The notes under the pieces: generated by a model | Databases searched by the model: none | Told to the model about the DNA's origin: nothing | What the model saw: the letters and a program-made list of their open reading frames with translations, nothing else | Part shown: in pieces, positions 15,681-25,320 of the stretch | Position numbering within the stretch: the stretch's first letter is position 1 | Layout of the letters: every line of letters starts with the position of its first letter | Assembly: GCF_000620065.1 (NCBI RefSeq) | Contig: NZ_JHVI01000009.1 | Location: 1 to 64,000, forward strand | DNA: 64,000 nucleotides | Direction: 5' to 3' | Source: Meiothermus cerbereus DSM 11376 | GTDB lineage: Bacteria; Deinococcota; Deinococci; Deinococcales; Thermaceae | Translations under genes and position numbers: made by a program

Positions 15681-18600
15681 ATGGCCCTCTATCTCAGCTT
15701 GCTTGGCCCGCCCCAGCTCTGGCAGGACGGCAAGCTGGTCATGGTGCTGCCCCGCAAAGCTGTGGCCATGGCAGCTTTTTTGGCCGTGATGGGCCATTCG
15801 GTCGAGCGGGGCCGTCTGGCCGATATGCTGTGGGACGGCGACGAGGCGGCAGTTCGCAGAAACTTGCGCCAGGAACTATTCCGTCTGAAGAATACTCCCT
15901 GGGAGCAGGTATTTATACAGACGCCCACAAGCATTGGACTGGGGCCAGTGCAAACCGACCTCGAGGCCTTTCTGGCCCGCATGGCCAAAGGGGCTTGGTC
16001 CGAGGCTGCGGCCCTATGGCGGGGAGGGTTTTTAGCAGAAGTGGAGCCCAGGGCCTCGGAAAGCTACCTGGACTGGCTGATTCCCGAGCGTGAACGCTGG
16101 GCTGCCCTCTACCGCGAGGCCCTGCTAGGGCTGGCCCGGAGCTTCGAGGCGGCGGCCAACTACCCGGAGGCCCTAAAGGTATACACGCGGATTCTGGGCG
16201 AGGATCCCCTTCAGGAACCCGAGCAAATGGCCGTGATGCGGCTGTACTTGCAGATGGGTGACCGGGGGGCGGCCCTGCGCCAGTTTGAGCAGTTCGGGGT
16301 TTTGCTAAGGGAGCAACTCGGCCTGGATATGAGCCCAGAAATGCAGGCCTTTGGCGCACAGCTGCGGGCAGGTCGGCCTATCCCAAGCCAGCAAGGCAGG
16401 GGTTTGGCCCTGGGCGAGCCGCCCCTGGTGGGCCGCGATGAGGCCATGTTGTGGCTCGAGGCCAGTTGCGGCCAGGGGCTGTTGCTGCTGCTGGGTGAAG
16501 CGGGGGTGGGTAAAACCCGCCTGGCCCTGGAGTACGCCAAGCGTCGGGTGGGCGCGGGGCCAGCCGAACTACTTCGCATTCGCCAGCGCGAGAGCGGCCA
16601 GGAGATCGGGTTTAGCGCAATTCTGGAAGTCTTGCGCCAGGCTTACGAAGAACAAAAACTGACCCAGCTGGAGTCGCCCTGGCGGGAAGAGCTGGCCCAG
16701 CTTCTGCCCGAACTGGGTTTCCCACCTACCAACTCACATAAGACCCGCTTTTTTGAAGCCCTCTGCCGAGGGCTTCAAGCCATTGTCCGCCCGGGTGGGG
16801 TGGTGCTGTGGGACGATCTGCACTGGCTGGACTGGGCGAGTTTGGAGTTTTTGCCTTACCTGGTACGCCGGGCGGGGGCGCTGGGTATTGTTGTGCTTGG
16901 CACCTCGAGGCCTGAAGCGCTTCAGAAGAACCTGCCCGTGCGGCGTGCGCTGCACGAGCTGGCCCAGGAGGGGTACATACAGCAACGGTTGCTCGAGCCC
17001 ATCGAGCTGCCCGCACTGGTACAGCTACTGCGCCAGATGTCGGGCCAGCACGAGGGGGGCGAACGTTTCGCTGAGCACCTGTATCGGGCTACCGAGGGCA
17101 ACATGTTTTATGTCCTCGAGACCCTGCGCTATCTTTTCGACCAGGGCTTGTTGCGGGCCGAGGGCGGGGCCTGGCACACCCCTTTCGACAGCTTTACCGA
17201 GGATTACCGCGAACTGCCATTGCCCCCCAGCGTGCGTGATGCGCTGCTGGAGCGTTTGCAGCGTATTGGCGAGGACGCCCTGCTCATCGTACAGGCCTTT
17301 GCTCTGGCCGATTTTCCCTTATCCCCAGAGCTGGTGGCCTGCCTGCTGCGTCAGCTCGAGGCCTCCATCACCCGGCTGGAAAGCCTGACCCAGGGGGGTT
17401 TTCTGCGTCTGGGTTCCACCGGCTATAGCCTGCGCCATGAGCTGGTGCGACAGACCGTGCTGGCCGAGATGACTGAGTCGCGAAAGCGCTGGTTGCACGC
17501 CCGGATTGCCGATGCCCTGCGAGAGGTGTCCGGCCCCCTACCCCTGCTGGCAGCGCATCTCGAGGCTGCCGGCCAGCGCGCGGAGGCTTATGTGGCTCAC
17601 CTGATGGCAGCGCGCGGCCTTCGTCGGGGGCCACTGGCCCGGCAAGCCCTGGAACACTACCAGCGGGCTCAGGTACTGTGCCCACCCCTGGAACCCGAGC
17701 TCGAGCGGTTTCGCATGTTGATTGAAGCAGCCGAAACCCGGGTCTCGTTGGGGCAGATGCAAATTCCTGAGCGCCGGGAAATAGCCCGGCTGGCCGAACA
17801 GCTGGGCGACCACGAGCGCTTTCGTGTTTTGTTGCTTAACACCGATGCCGCGCTGGCCTCTGGCCAGGTGGCCGAGGGTATCGAGGCAGCATACGAAGCT
17901 ATGCGCCTGGCCCAGACCCCCTGGCAGCGTGGCCATGCCCAGTTTAAGCTGGCCTGGCTGGAGTACCGCGGTGGCGACCCCGATGTGCAGCTCGAGCCCT
18001 TGCTGGCGGCCATCCGGGCTTTCCACGATATTGGCGACCAGGTCATGGAAGCCCTGGCCTTGCGCAATTTGTCGGGCTACTGGTTTCGCCTGGGCGACCT
18101 GGAAAAGTTCGACCAGGTTTATGCCCAGGCGTTTATGCTGGCTGTCCAACTGCGCGATGACCTGCTGCTGCGACGTTTGCGGGCCGATAAGCTGGTGGTG
18201 GACTGGGTTAAGGGTGACTATGCCGCCAGCCTTCGGGTGGCCGAGCTGCTGTATCAGGAAGCCCGCGAGCGGGGCGACTGGTGGGCGGTGTGGGATGCCT
18301 TGCAGGGTTTGCTGCTCAATGCTGCCGTATTTGGCCTGGAACCCGAGCTCGAGGCCACCGTCCAGCAGGCCATGCTCGAGGCCGCCGAGGTGGGAGCCTG
18401 GCGCGACCTGGCCCTGCTGCGTTCCGACTACGGCAATGCTTTGATGGTCGCGGGCCGTCTGGAGGACGCCAAGCGCGAACTCGAGGCCACCCTGCACAAT
18501 CTGCGTGAGATGGGTGAGCGTGCCCGCCTGGGCCATGTGCTGTTCAACCTGGGCTTTACCCTGCTCGAGCTGGGCGATCTCGAGTACAGCCAGCTAACCC

Positions 18601-18950
18601 TCGAGGAATCGGTGCGGCTTTGGCGCAATCGCAAGGAATACCGCCACACCGCCCGCTCGCTGGCGGCCCTGGCCCTGAACCACCTGCGGGCGGGCAAACG
18701 CAAGGAAGCCCAGCAAATCTCTGCAGAAGCTTTCGAACTGCGGGCTTCGTGGGCGCTGGGCATCTACGACCTTCCCCTGGTGCTCTACATCCGGGCACGG
18801 GCCCTGGGAGACCCCCAGGGCAGTGCCTACCTGCGCGAAACCCAGCAACTGCTGCACAATCTGGCCCAGCAGCTACCGCCCCCCCTTGCCGAGCGGCTTC
18901 TGAAGAACCGCTATGTGGCCTGGGCTTTGAGTAAAACAGCAGGTGTCTGA
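15681..18950 (+). CDS. SARP/AfsR-like transcriptional regulator with ATPase and TPR domains
   Basis: A 1089-residue signal-integrating regulator. Residues about 1-95 form a winged-helix DNA-binding domain (LPRKAVAMAAFLA, then NLRQELFRLK). Residues about 98-235 form a bacterial transcriptional activation (BTAD) domain (TDLEAF, ALYREALLGLARSFE). An ATPase follows with Walker A GEAGVGKTRLAL near 272-283 and Walker B VVLWDDLHWLD near 374-384. The remaining about 450 residues are TPR-like helices (for example NLGFTLLELGDLEYSQLTLEE near 955). The ribosome site is GAGAGG before ATG 15681. It neighbours a giant lipoprotein gene downstream; whether it controls it is unknown. Full-length and apparently intact. 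Confidence 0.85.
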   Translation: MALYLSLLGPPQLWQDGKLVMVLPRKAVAMAAFLAVMGHSVERGRLADMLWDGDEAAVRRNLRQELFRLKNTPWEQVFIQTPTSIGLGPVQTDLEAFLARMAKGAWSEAAALWRGGFLAEVEPRASESYLDWLIPERERWAALYREALLGLARSFEAAANYPEALKVYTRILGEDPLQEPEQMAVMRLYLQMGDRGAALRQFEQFGVLLREQLGLDMSPEMQAFGAQLRAGRPIPSQQGRGLALGEPPLVGRDEAMLWLEASCGQGLLLLLGEAGVGKTRLALEYAKRRVGAGPAELLRIRQRESGQEIGFSAILEVLRQAYEEQKLTQLESPWREELAQLLPELGFPPTNSHKTRFFEALCRGLQAIVRPGGVVLWDDLHWLDWASLEFLPYLVRRAGALGIVVLGTSRPEALQKNLPVRRALHELAQEGYIQQRLLEPIELPALVQLLRQMSGQHEGGERFAEHLYRATEGNMFYVLETLRYLFDQGLLRAEGGAWHTPFDSFTEDYRELPLPPSVRDALLERLQRIGEDALLIVQAFALADFPLSPELVACLLRQLEASITRLESLTQGGFLRLGSTGYSLRHELVRQTVLAEMTESRKRWLHARIADALREVSGPLPLLAAHLEAAGQRAEAYVAHLMAARGLRRGPLARQALEHYQRAQVLCPPLEPELERFRMLIEAAETRVSLGQMQIPERREIARLAEQLGDHERFRVLLLNTDAALASGQVAEGIEAAYEAMRLAQTPWQRGHAQFKLAWLEYRGGDPDVQLEPLLAAIRAFHDIGDQVMEALALRNLSGYWFRLGDLEKFDQVYAQAFMLAVQLRDDLLLRRLRADKLVVDWVKGDYAASLRVAELLYQEARERGDWWAVWDALQGLLLNAAVFGLEPELEATVQQAMLEAAEVGAWRDLALLRSDYGNALMVAGRLEDAKRELEATLHNLREMGERARLGHVLFNLGFTLLELGDLEYSQLTLEESVRLWRNRKEYRHTARSLAALALNHLRAGKRKEAQQISAEAFELRASWALGIYDLPLVLYIRARALGDPQGSAYLRETQQLLHNLAQQLPPPLAERLLKNRYVAWALSKTAGV

Positions 18951-19042
18951 CTCGAGTCTTCACATATCAAACCAGTGACCTGGCTTCTGAACCGCCGACA
19001 GGCTGTGGCCGGTATGCGTGAATGGCTCGAGTTCAGCTTGTG

Positions 19043-19074
19043 TAACGCCAATATAACGCCGACACTGCTAGCCT
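19043..19074 (+). promoter_or_regulatory. Direct-repeat promoter (TAACGC box) of the lipoprotein gene
   Basis: TAACGC at 19043-19048 and again at 19054-19059 (11-base period), then nine bases, then TAGCCT (19069-19074) as -10. The same layout occurs at 35451-35482. Tandem sites spaced by one helical turn upstream of a -10 with no -35 are typical of activation by OmpR/PhoB-type response regulators. Confidence 0.6.
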
Positions 19075-19125
19075 CTTGCTGGCTACAACCCGAAACCCAA
19101 CATTCGGTTGAGCACGGAGGTTTGT

Positions 19126-20643
19126 ATGAAACGTCTATTGTGGCTCCTGAGCACGGGTCTGATTCCATTGCTAACGGCTTGTCCTGGTGGAGGTGGAACC
19201 TCGCCCGCCCTAACGGTTTCCCCCACCACAGCTACGCTAACTGCTGGGACGGGAAACCAGGTCTTTAATGCGACTCTAAGCAATGCAACCGGCACCATCA
19301 ACTGGGCGCTCAGTCCGAATGTGGGCACACTCTCGGCAACCACAGGTGCCTCAGTAACCTACACGCCCCCAGCTACGGTAACCAGCTCCACCACAGTGCA
19401 GCTCACTGCAACCTCGGGCTCGCTAACGGCCACTGCGAGCATAACAGTCAATCCGCCGGCTAACATCAATGTTTCTGGTACGGTAATCGGTATCAATCTG
19501 CAACCGGTTGCCAGTGCGCCGGTGGTCATTACTTCTGGCGGCACCAATTTCAGCACTACCACCAATGCCAGCGGCGTGTTTAGTGTAAGTGGTGTAACAA
19601 CTCCATACGACGCAACTGTGGTTACTGGGAACCAGTCGCTTATTTACAAAGGTTTGACCCGCACCGATCCAACCCTGGTGTTTTTAGGGGTTTCTCCAGG
19701 TGTTTCCCGATCGGCCTCTCTGAGCGGGACTGTCCTGGGAGGTGCGGGCTTCCCTCAACCGGCAAACCACCTGACTCGAGTTGCTTTTGGATCGCCCGAG
19801 GCATTGGACAATGCAACGGCCAACACCACTACCGGAGCCTACAACATGGGTACGATCAGCTGGTTTGGTCCCACCACCACTACCGGAAATATCCATGCGC
19901 TTCAATGGTTGTTTGATGGTACGAACCTTCCCACCGACTACAAAGGGTATGGGGAGAAGCTGGGTGTGGCGCTCTCGGATGGCGGAGCGTTTGCTAGTCA
20001 GAATGTAACCATGTCTGGGGTAAGCGAAGCCACGATATCGGGTTCAGTCACTCTTCCGGCTGGTTACACCCTCGCAAACAAGCGCATGTCCGTGGGCTTT
20101 GCAGACCGCTCGCTTATCAATGTGCTTAGCGACTCTGGTGCAAGTGTCAGCTTTGCCTACACCACGCCCAATATCACCGGTGCTACCATACAAATGCAAG
20201 TTACGGCAAATAATGCCACAGGAACCAGCGTAATCACAACCAAACCCGGTCTTGCGATCAATGCTACCAGTGTTTCGATTCCCCTGCCTGCAGGCTCGGA
20301 GCTTAGCCTGCCGCCAAACGCCGCTACCGGCGTCAGTAACAGCACCACCTTTTCGTATACACCCTTCTCAGGCGGTGTGCATTTCGTGGTGTTTAATGGT
20401 CCAGGAGCCAGCCCCGATTATGTCGTGGTAACTACTGCCAGCAGCACCACCATTCCCAATCTCAGCTCGGTTGGGCTTGGGTTGCCTGCATCCACGGTCT
20501 ATTCCTGGAGCGTTGTGGGGGCTGCACCATTCGCAACTGTAGACGCTGCTGCGGGGCCTGGGGGTTGGCTGGCTGTCTTTTTAGGCACTGCTGAAGGCAG
20601 TCGGACTCAATCTACAAGCCGCACATTTACCACCGCACCCTAG
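19126..20643 (+). CDS. Large secreted lipoprotein with Ig-like repeats
   Basis: About 505 residues. A lipoprotein signal peptide ends in the lipobox LTAC (Cys at about residue 19), followed by a flexible PGGGGTSP linker. Next comes an Ig-like (Big-type) domain (ALTVSPTTATLTAGTGNQVFNATL through ITVNPP, about 27-115), then a carboxypeptidase-regulatory-like beta-sandwich (NVSGTVIGINLQPVASAPVV, about 118-190), and further Thr/Ser-rich repeats. Composition is low in Lys/Arg and rich in Thr, Ser, Ala and Gly, typical of surface-exposed proteins. The start ATG 19126 has ribosome site GGAGG (19117-19121); an upstream in-frame ATG at 19108 would spoil the signal peptide. The function is unknown, perhaps adhesion. 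Confidence 0.8.
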   Translation: MKRLLWLLSTGLIPLLTACPGGGGTSPALTVSPTTATLTAGTGNQVFNATLSNATGTINWALSPNVGTLSATTGASVTYTPPATVTSSTTVQLTATSGSLTATASITVNPPANINVSGTVIGINLQPVASAPVVITSGGTNFSTTTNASGVFSVSGVTTPYDATVVTGNQSLIYKGLTRTDPTLVFLGVSPGVSRSASLSGTVLGGAGFPQPANHLTRVAFGSPEALDNATANTTTGAYNMGTISWFGPTTTTGNIHALQWLFDGTNLPTDYKGYGEKLGVALSDGGAFASQNVTMSGVSEATISGSVTLPAGYTLANKRMSVGFADRSLINVLSDSGASVSFAYTTPNITGATIQMQVTANNATGTSVITTKPGLAINATSVSIPLPAGSELSLPPNAATGVSNSTTFSYTPFSGGVHFVVFNGPGASPDYVVVTTASSTTIPNLSSVGLGLPASTVYSWSVVGAAPFATVDAAAGPGGWLAVFLGTAEGSRTQSTSRTFTTAP

Positions 20644-20674
20644 AGCGGTCTTTGCTAAAGGTTGTCCAGCCATC

Positions 20675-20700
20675 AAGGCCGGGGAACTCCCCGGCCTTTT
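20675..20700 (+). terminator. Bidirectional intrinsic terminator (lipoprotein / sodA)
   Basis: AAGGCCGGGG (20675-20684) pairs with CCCCGGCCTT (20689-20698), loop AACT, with TT following; the minus strand also has a GC-rich stem and T-rich flank, serving convergent sodA. Confidence 0.85.
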
Positions 20701-20712
20701 GCTACAGTTCAG

Positions 20713-21318
20713 CTAGAACCGGCTGGCTACCCTGTCCCAGTTGATGACGTTCCAGATGGCGGCCAGGTAGTCCGGGCGGCGGTTCTGGTATTTGAGGTAG
20801 TAGGCGTGCTCCCACACATCAATGCCCAGCAGCGGGGTGTGGCCTTCCATGAGGGGAGAGTCCTGGTTGGCGGTGCTGTAGACCAAAAGCTTGCCCGAGG
20901 CATCCTTCACCAGCCAGCTCCAGCCCGAACCAAAACGGGTCAGGCCGGCCTGGGTCATCTTGGCCTTGAGCTCATCAAAGGAGCCAAAGGTGGCGGCGAT
21001 GGCTTCGGCCAGCTTGCCGCTGGGTTCTTTGGCGCCACCGGGGGCCAGGATGTCCCAGAACAGGGTGTGGTTGTGGTGGCCGCCGCCGTTGTTGCGTACG
21101 GCGGTGCGGATGTCTTCGGGTACTTGGGCGATTTTGGTAAGCAGGTCCTCGAGGCTCCAGCCATGCAGCTCGGGGTGTTTCTCCAGGGCCGCATTGAGGT
21201 TATTCACGTAGGCGGCGTGGTGCTTGCCATGGTGGATTTCCATGGTCTGGGCGTCAATGTAAGGCTCGAGGGCATCTTTGGGATAACCGAGGTCGGGTAG
21301 TTTGAACGGATAACTCAT
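20713..21318 (-). CDS. sodA: Manganese superoxide dismutase
   Basis: Converts superoxide to hydrogen peroxide and oxygen in the cytoplasm. About 201 residues. Metal ligands are visible: His in EIHHGKHH (near 27), His in [11 protein letters not shown] (near 81), Asp and His in [11 protein letters not shown] (near 164-168). The manganese-type residues GGGH and Gln in TANQDSPL distinguish it from iron SOD. The start is ATG 21318 ([10 protein letters not shown]) because GGGAGGTT precedes it; the 11 codons upstream are unlike any SOD. A separate transcription unit, convergent with the lipoprotein gene and sharing its terminator. Confidence 0.96.
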   Translation of the reverse strand: MSYPFKLPDLGYPKDALEPYIDAQTMEIHHGKHHAAYVNNLNAALEKHPELHGWSLEDLLTKIAQVPEDIRTAVRNNGGGHHNHTLFWDILAPGGAKEPSGKLAEAIAATFGSFDELKAKMTQAGLTRFGSGWSWLVKDASGKLLVYSTANQDSPLMEGHTPLLGIDVWEHAYYLKYQNRRPDYLAAIWNVINWDRVASRF

Positions 21319-21476
21319 AGTTGAACCTCCCAGGTGTACTCTACGCCCCAAAGTCTAATACATGCTGTGATTGAGTTTGCAAATTGGCCTTGCGGCCTTT
21401 ACCGGATGGCCCCAAGGCCATGTCTGCTCACATAGACGGGCTGCTAAAAAACACAGACCTACACACCTGTGATGGA

Positions 21477-22868
21477 CTAGTTGTGTGTCATCTCGAGCGG
21501 CACCACCCACTTGTCGAACTCTTCCTCGGTCAGGTAGCCCAACGCCAAGGCGGCTTCTTTAAGGCTGGTACCTTCTTTGTGGGCCTTCTTGGCAATGGCT
21601 GCGGCCTTATCGTAGCCAATATGACGGTTGAGGGCAGTAACCAGCATCAGGTTTTTCTCGAGGTTCTCCCGGATGCGCGGCAGGTTGGGTTCGATCCCTA
21701 CGGCGCAGTGGTCGTTGAAAGATGAACAGGCATCGCCTAAGAGCTGGATGCTGGTCAGGACGTTGTAAACCATCACCGGCTTGAACACGTTAAGCTGAAA
21801 GTTGCCCTGGCTGCCTGCAAAAGCCACTGCTGTGTCGTTGCCAAAAACCTGCACACAGACCATGGTCATGGCCTCACTCTGGGTGGGGTTGACTTTTCCC
21901 GGCATGATGGAGCTGCCGGGTTCGTTTTCGGGGATGATAATCTCCCCAATTCCGTTGCGGGGGCCAGAGGCCAGCCAGTGCACGTCGTTGGCCATCTTCA
22001 TCAAGGCCCCGGCCAGGGTGCGTAGGGCAGCACTGGTGGTGACCAGGGCATCGTGGGCCGAGAGGGCGGCAAACTTGTTCTTGGCCGAAACAAAAGGGAA
22101 GCCCGTTTCCCTAGCAAAGTAGGAAGCAGCCAGGTCGCCAAACTTGGGGTGGGCGTTGAGCCCGGTGCCCACAGCCGTCCCGCCGATGGCCAACTCGTAC
22201 AGGCCTTGCTCGGCGTGGCGAACCTCGCCCAGGCAGTAATCAATCTGGGCTACCCAGCTCCCAATTTCTTGTCCCAGGGTGATGGGGGTGGCGTCTTGCA
22301 GGTGGGTGCGCCCCACTTTTACCACGTCTTTGAAGGCCTCGGCCTTGGCGGCCAGAGTGTCGCGGAGCTTCTGCACATTGGGGTAAAGGTGGCGGTGTAG
22401 CTCCTCCACCACGGCGATGTGCATGGCTGTGGGGAAGGTGTCGTTGGAGGACTGACCACGGTTAACATCGTCGTTGGGGTGAATGGGTTTTTTGGAACCC
22501 AGCACGCCACCGGCCAGCTCGATGGCCCGGTTGGCAATAACTTCGTTGGCGTTCATGTTGGTCTGGGTACCCGAGCCGGTCTGGAAGACCACCAGCGGGA
22601 AGTGATCGTCAAGCTTACCCGCGATCACCTCGTCGGCGGCCCGCACAATCAGGTCGGCCTTGTCGCGGGGTAGTTCGCCCAGATCGGCATTGGCCAGGGC
22701 GGCTCCTTTCTTCAGTATGCCCATGGCCCGGATGATGGAGCGGGGCATTTTGAAGCGCTCCTGCCCAATTGGGAAATTCTGTAGCGAACGCTGGGTTTGG
22801 GCACCCCAGTAGCGGCTTTCTTCGACCTGAACTTCGCCCATGGTGTCGGTTTCGATGCGGTATCCCAT
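21477..22868 (-). CDS. fumC: Fumarate hydratase class II
   Basis: Interconverts fumarate and malate in the TCA cycle; iron-free homotetramer. 463 residues, normal length. The superfamily signature [16 protein letters not shown] (about 317-332) and [18 protein letters not shown] (about 96-113) are intact, as are [20 protein letters not shown] (about 127-146). The start ATG 22868 has no SD; TAGAAT/GAATAT boxes lie about seven to nine bases upstream, suggesting a leaderless transcript. Confidence 0.96.
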   Translation of the reverse strand: MGYRIETDTMGEVQVEESRYWGAQTQRSLQNFPIGQERFKMPRSIIRAMGILKKGAALANADLGELPRDKADLIVRAADEVIAGKLDDHFPLVVFQTGSGTQTNMNANEVIANRAIELAGGVLGSKKPIHPNDDVNRGQSSNDTFPTAMHIAVVEELHRHLYPNVQKLRDTLAAKAEAFKDVVKVGRTHLQDATPITLGQEIGSWVAQIDYCLGEVRHAEQGLYELAIGGTAVGTGLNAHPKFGDLAASYFARETGFPFVSAKNKFAALSAHDALVTTSAALRTLAGALMKMANDVHWLASGPRNGIGEIIIPENEPGSSIMPGKVNPTQSEAMTMVCVQVFGNDTAVAFAGSQGNFQLNVFKPVMVYNVLTSIQLLGDACSSFNDHCAVGIEPNLPRIRENLEKNLMLVTALNRHIGYDKAAAIAKKAHKEGTSLKEAALALGYLTEEEFDKWVVPLEMTHN

Positions 22869-23013
22869 AGCGGCTATATTCTATTGGGCTTCTGGGACTC
22901 GGGTATAGGGACGGTCTGCCCAAAGCGACCACAGACCTTGCCTGAAGCGGTGCGAGTGAGCGGGCTTGGCTGTACAGCACTTTGGGGTTGCGGCAGCCTC
23001 GAGGTGTGCGGGT

Positions 23014-24192
23014 CTAAACCGTAACTTTTCCCCGAATCCTCCAGTACACGTAACCGTAAAAGATAATCAGCAGGCCACACACCACCGCACCACCCCAAAA
23101 TGGGCCGCTGGGACCCAGCCAGTCCCACAAAAAACCACCCACAGCAGGGCCGGTGGCTGCCCCAAGCCCTTCGACCACCATCAGCGAGCCCCAGATGGCC
23201 GCGCGGTTTTCGATGGGCAACAGGCGTACCAGAAGCGCATTCCAGCTAGGTACAAAAGTGGCAAAGGCCACGCCACCCAGCAGACACAACAGCAGGAAGT
23301 AAGGGTAAGAAGGCTGCTGGGCGATAAGCAAGAAGATGGCCGCCAAAGCGCCCAGGCTGGTGATTAGGGGCAGCCAGACCCCTTTTCGATCGGGCAAGCG
23401 ACCAAAAATGCCTGCTCCCAGAAAGACCACCACCGCAGCCAGGCCAATGGCCAGGTAAAGCTGCCACTCGGTGAACTTGAGCTGGGTTAGGGTGAATTTG
23501 AGGATGACCAGATTAAAAAGGTTTTGCAAAAAGAGCTGAGCAAAGGCGGTTGGAACGATGATCAGCACTGGCAGTAGTTGCTTTAAGCTCAGGCTTTGCT
23601 TGGGCAAAGGCTCGCGCACGCCCAGGCTTATAAGACCTAACAGGGTGACCAGTCCCAGCGCCACAAAAAAAACAATGGGCGTGTTTTCTGGCAGATTTTT
23701 GATGAAGAAGGTTCCCAGAACCCAGCCCAAACCAATCCAGGGCATCACCAGAAACTGGGAATACGCAATGGCCCTGCCTTCTCTTCCCGGAACTGCAATT
23801 CGGCTGGCAAAGGATAGATAACCCGGTTGCAAGCCCGAGATACTGATGCCCCACAGCAGCATGCTGGCCAGTAAAAACCAGCCGTTGGGGTGGAGAATTG
23901 TGCCGGATAATGCCAGCAGACCCACCAGGCCCGATAGAACGCCCACAGCACCAAAGCCGATGCGCTGAACCAAAAACCCGCCGATCCCTCGACTCAAAGC
24001 TTCGGTAAGGGAGTGCACGACCCAGGCCAGGCCAACCAAACTTAGGCTGAGACCCAGTTCATTGGATGAAAAGGGCATGTATACCCAGAAGAAAGCCGAG
24101 CGGGTGAACTCTAAAAGCCCCAGCGTGGAAAGCATTGCCAGGAACTGTGGGAAGTTTTGCTTCTGCCAAGGAAGTTTGTCCAGGGCTTTCAT
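23014..24192 (-). CDS. MFS transporter, substrate unknown
   Basis: A 392-residue major-facilitator carrier with twelve predicted membrane helices and short loops. A loop 2-3-like motif (GIGGFLVQRIGFGAVG near 66-81) and a similar FGRLPDRKGVW near 254-264 between helices 8 and 9 fit the family pattern of two homologous halves. AAGGAGGG sits just before ATG 24192. It lies between fumC and a glycosyltransferase but its direction and a 246-base gap suggest an independent unit. Exporter or uptake role cannot be read. Confidence 0.85.
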   Translation of the reverse strand: MKALDKLPWQKQNFPQFLAMLSTLGLLEFTRSAFFWVYMPFSSNELGLSLSLVGLAWVVHSLTEALSRGIGGFLVQRIGFGAVGVLSGLVGLLALSGTILHPNGWFLLASMLLWGISISGLQPGYLSFASRIAVPGREGRAIAYSQFLVMPWIGLGWVLGTFFIKNLPENTPIVFFVALGLVTLLGLISLGVREPLPKQSLSLKQLLPVLIIVPTAFAQLFLQNLFNLVILKFTLTQLKFTEWQLYLAIGLAAVVVFLGAGIFGRLPDRKGVWLPLITSLGALAAIFLLIAQQPSYPYFLLLCLLGGVAFATFVPSWNALLVRLLPIENRAAIWGSLMVVEGLGAATGPAVGGFLWDWLGPSGPFWGGAVVCGLLIIFYGYVYWRIRGKVTV

Positions 24193-24438
24193 TTAGCCCT
24201 CCTTGGGGATTTGTCTGCAAAAAGCAGCGTGGAGATATGTGAATCTCTTACACCTGAAAATACATGGTGAGTTCCATGAATGTTTTGGTGAGCTGCACAG
24301 ACTCGGCAAGAGGGCTTTGCCCTGAGAAAAGTCATGGTGCGATTCTAACAGCCCGGGCAATCCTCAATAAATATAATCCATGCCTCCTCGAGACATTCTC
24401 CCGGCTAGTGGTTTTTGGCTGGGTTTGAATAGTTATCA

Positions 24439-25320
24439 CTAGAAATCGATTTTTGTATCCGGGGAGGTGCGAAAGCCCTCGAGCCAGCCTTTCCAAATGG
24501 GGGTGCCGCCTTTTAGTCCCTTCTCCTTCAGGCGGGCTAGAAAAACTCCCAGGCTGTTCAGCAGCCAGTAGGTTTTACCAAGAGGCCCAAAGGCATCTGA
24601 GCGAACCAGCCAAGCCCGGTTGCGGGCCTCGAGGAAAAACATCTCATCCGATGCGGTAATGGCTGAGCTGTAGGGGTTGCGGGTTTTATGAACTGTAAGG
24701 CTGTCTTTAACCAGGTAGCCAACCCCTCGCCGCAACAGCCTTCCGCTGTACTCGAGGTCATCGTTATACAGAAAATAGGCTTTGGTCGGAAGGGGATATT
24801 CACGTGCGATACGCAGGTTGACCAGCATGGAAGCATAAGTGCCAAACCGTACGGGCAGCAGGCCAAGCGGAAGTGCTTTGAGAAAAAGCCCTGGCCTGCG
24901 AATATCGGGCCACGGTATACCCATGGGGTGGGTGCGTCCGTCCAGCCAGAGCAAGCGGCTGAGCAGCAGGCTGGGCTCAGGCCCGATGGTACGTGCTTGC
25001 TGGAGACCCATTAGCAATTTTTGCAGGCTGTCAGGGTGGGGGTGGGCATCGTCGTCCAGGAGCCAGACCCAGTCGAAGTCCCGCTGGCATGCCTCGGCCA
25101 GACCCGTGTGGAATCCCCCCGCGGCGCCGGTGTTGGCCTCTAGGCGCAAATGCTCAACCTGGCGCTGTGCCAGCAGAGCTGCGGTACCATCAGTTGAGGC
25201 GTTGTCGACAACTAAAACATGGTCGGGTGGGCGAACTTGCGAGGACAGCAAGTCCAGACACTCGGCCAGTAGGGGCTTGCGGTTGTGGGTTACGACCAGG
25301 GCCAGCACTTTTTCGTTCAT
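24439..25320 (-). CDS. Family 2 glycosyltransferase
   Basis: GT-A fold enzyme transferring a sugar from a nucleotide donor to an unknown acceptor, probably an envelope glycolipid or polysaccharide. 293 residues. Visible: LALVVTHNRKPLLAECLDSL-type start (residues 6-24), VVDNASTDGTAALL near 37-50, and the metal-binding WLLDDDAHPHPDSL near 86-99. Architecture resembles rhamnosyl- or galactofuranosyl-transferases. Its ATG overlaps the stop of the preceding LpxB-related gene by four bases (ATGA at 25317-25320), so translation is probably coupled. Confidence 0.88.
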   Translation of the reverse strand: MNEKVLALVVTHNRKPLLAECLDLLSSQVRPPDHVLVVDNASTDGTAALLAQRQVEHLRLEANTGAAGGFHTGLAEACQRDFDWVWLLDDDAHPHPDSLQKLLMGLQQARTIGPEPSLLLSRLLWLDGRTHPMGIPWPDIRRPGLFLKALPLGLLPVRFGTYASMLVNLRIAREYPLPTKAYFLYNDDLEYSGRLLRRGVGYLVKDSLTVHKTRNPYSSAITASDEMFFLEARNRAWLVRSDAFGPLGKTYWLLNSLGVFLARLKEKGLKGGTPIWKGWLEGFRTSPDTKIDF

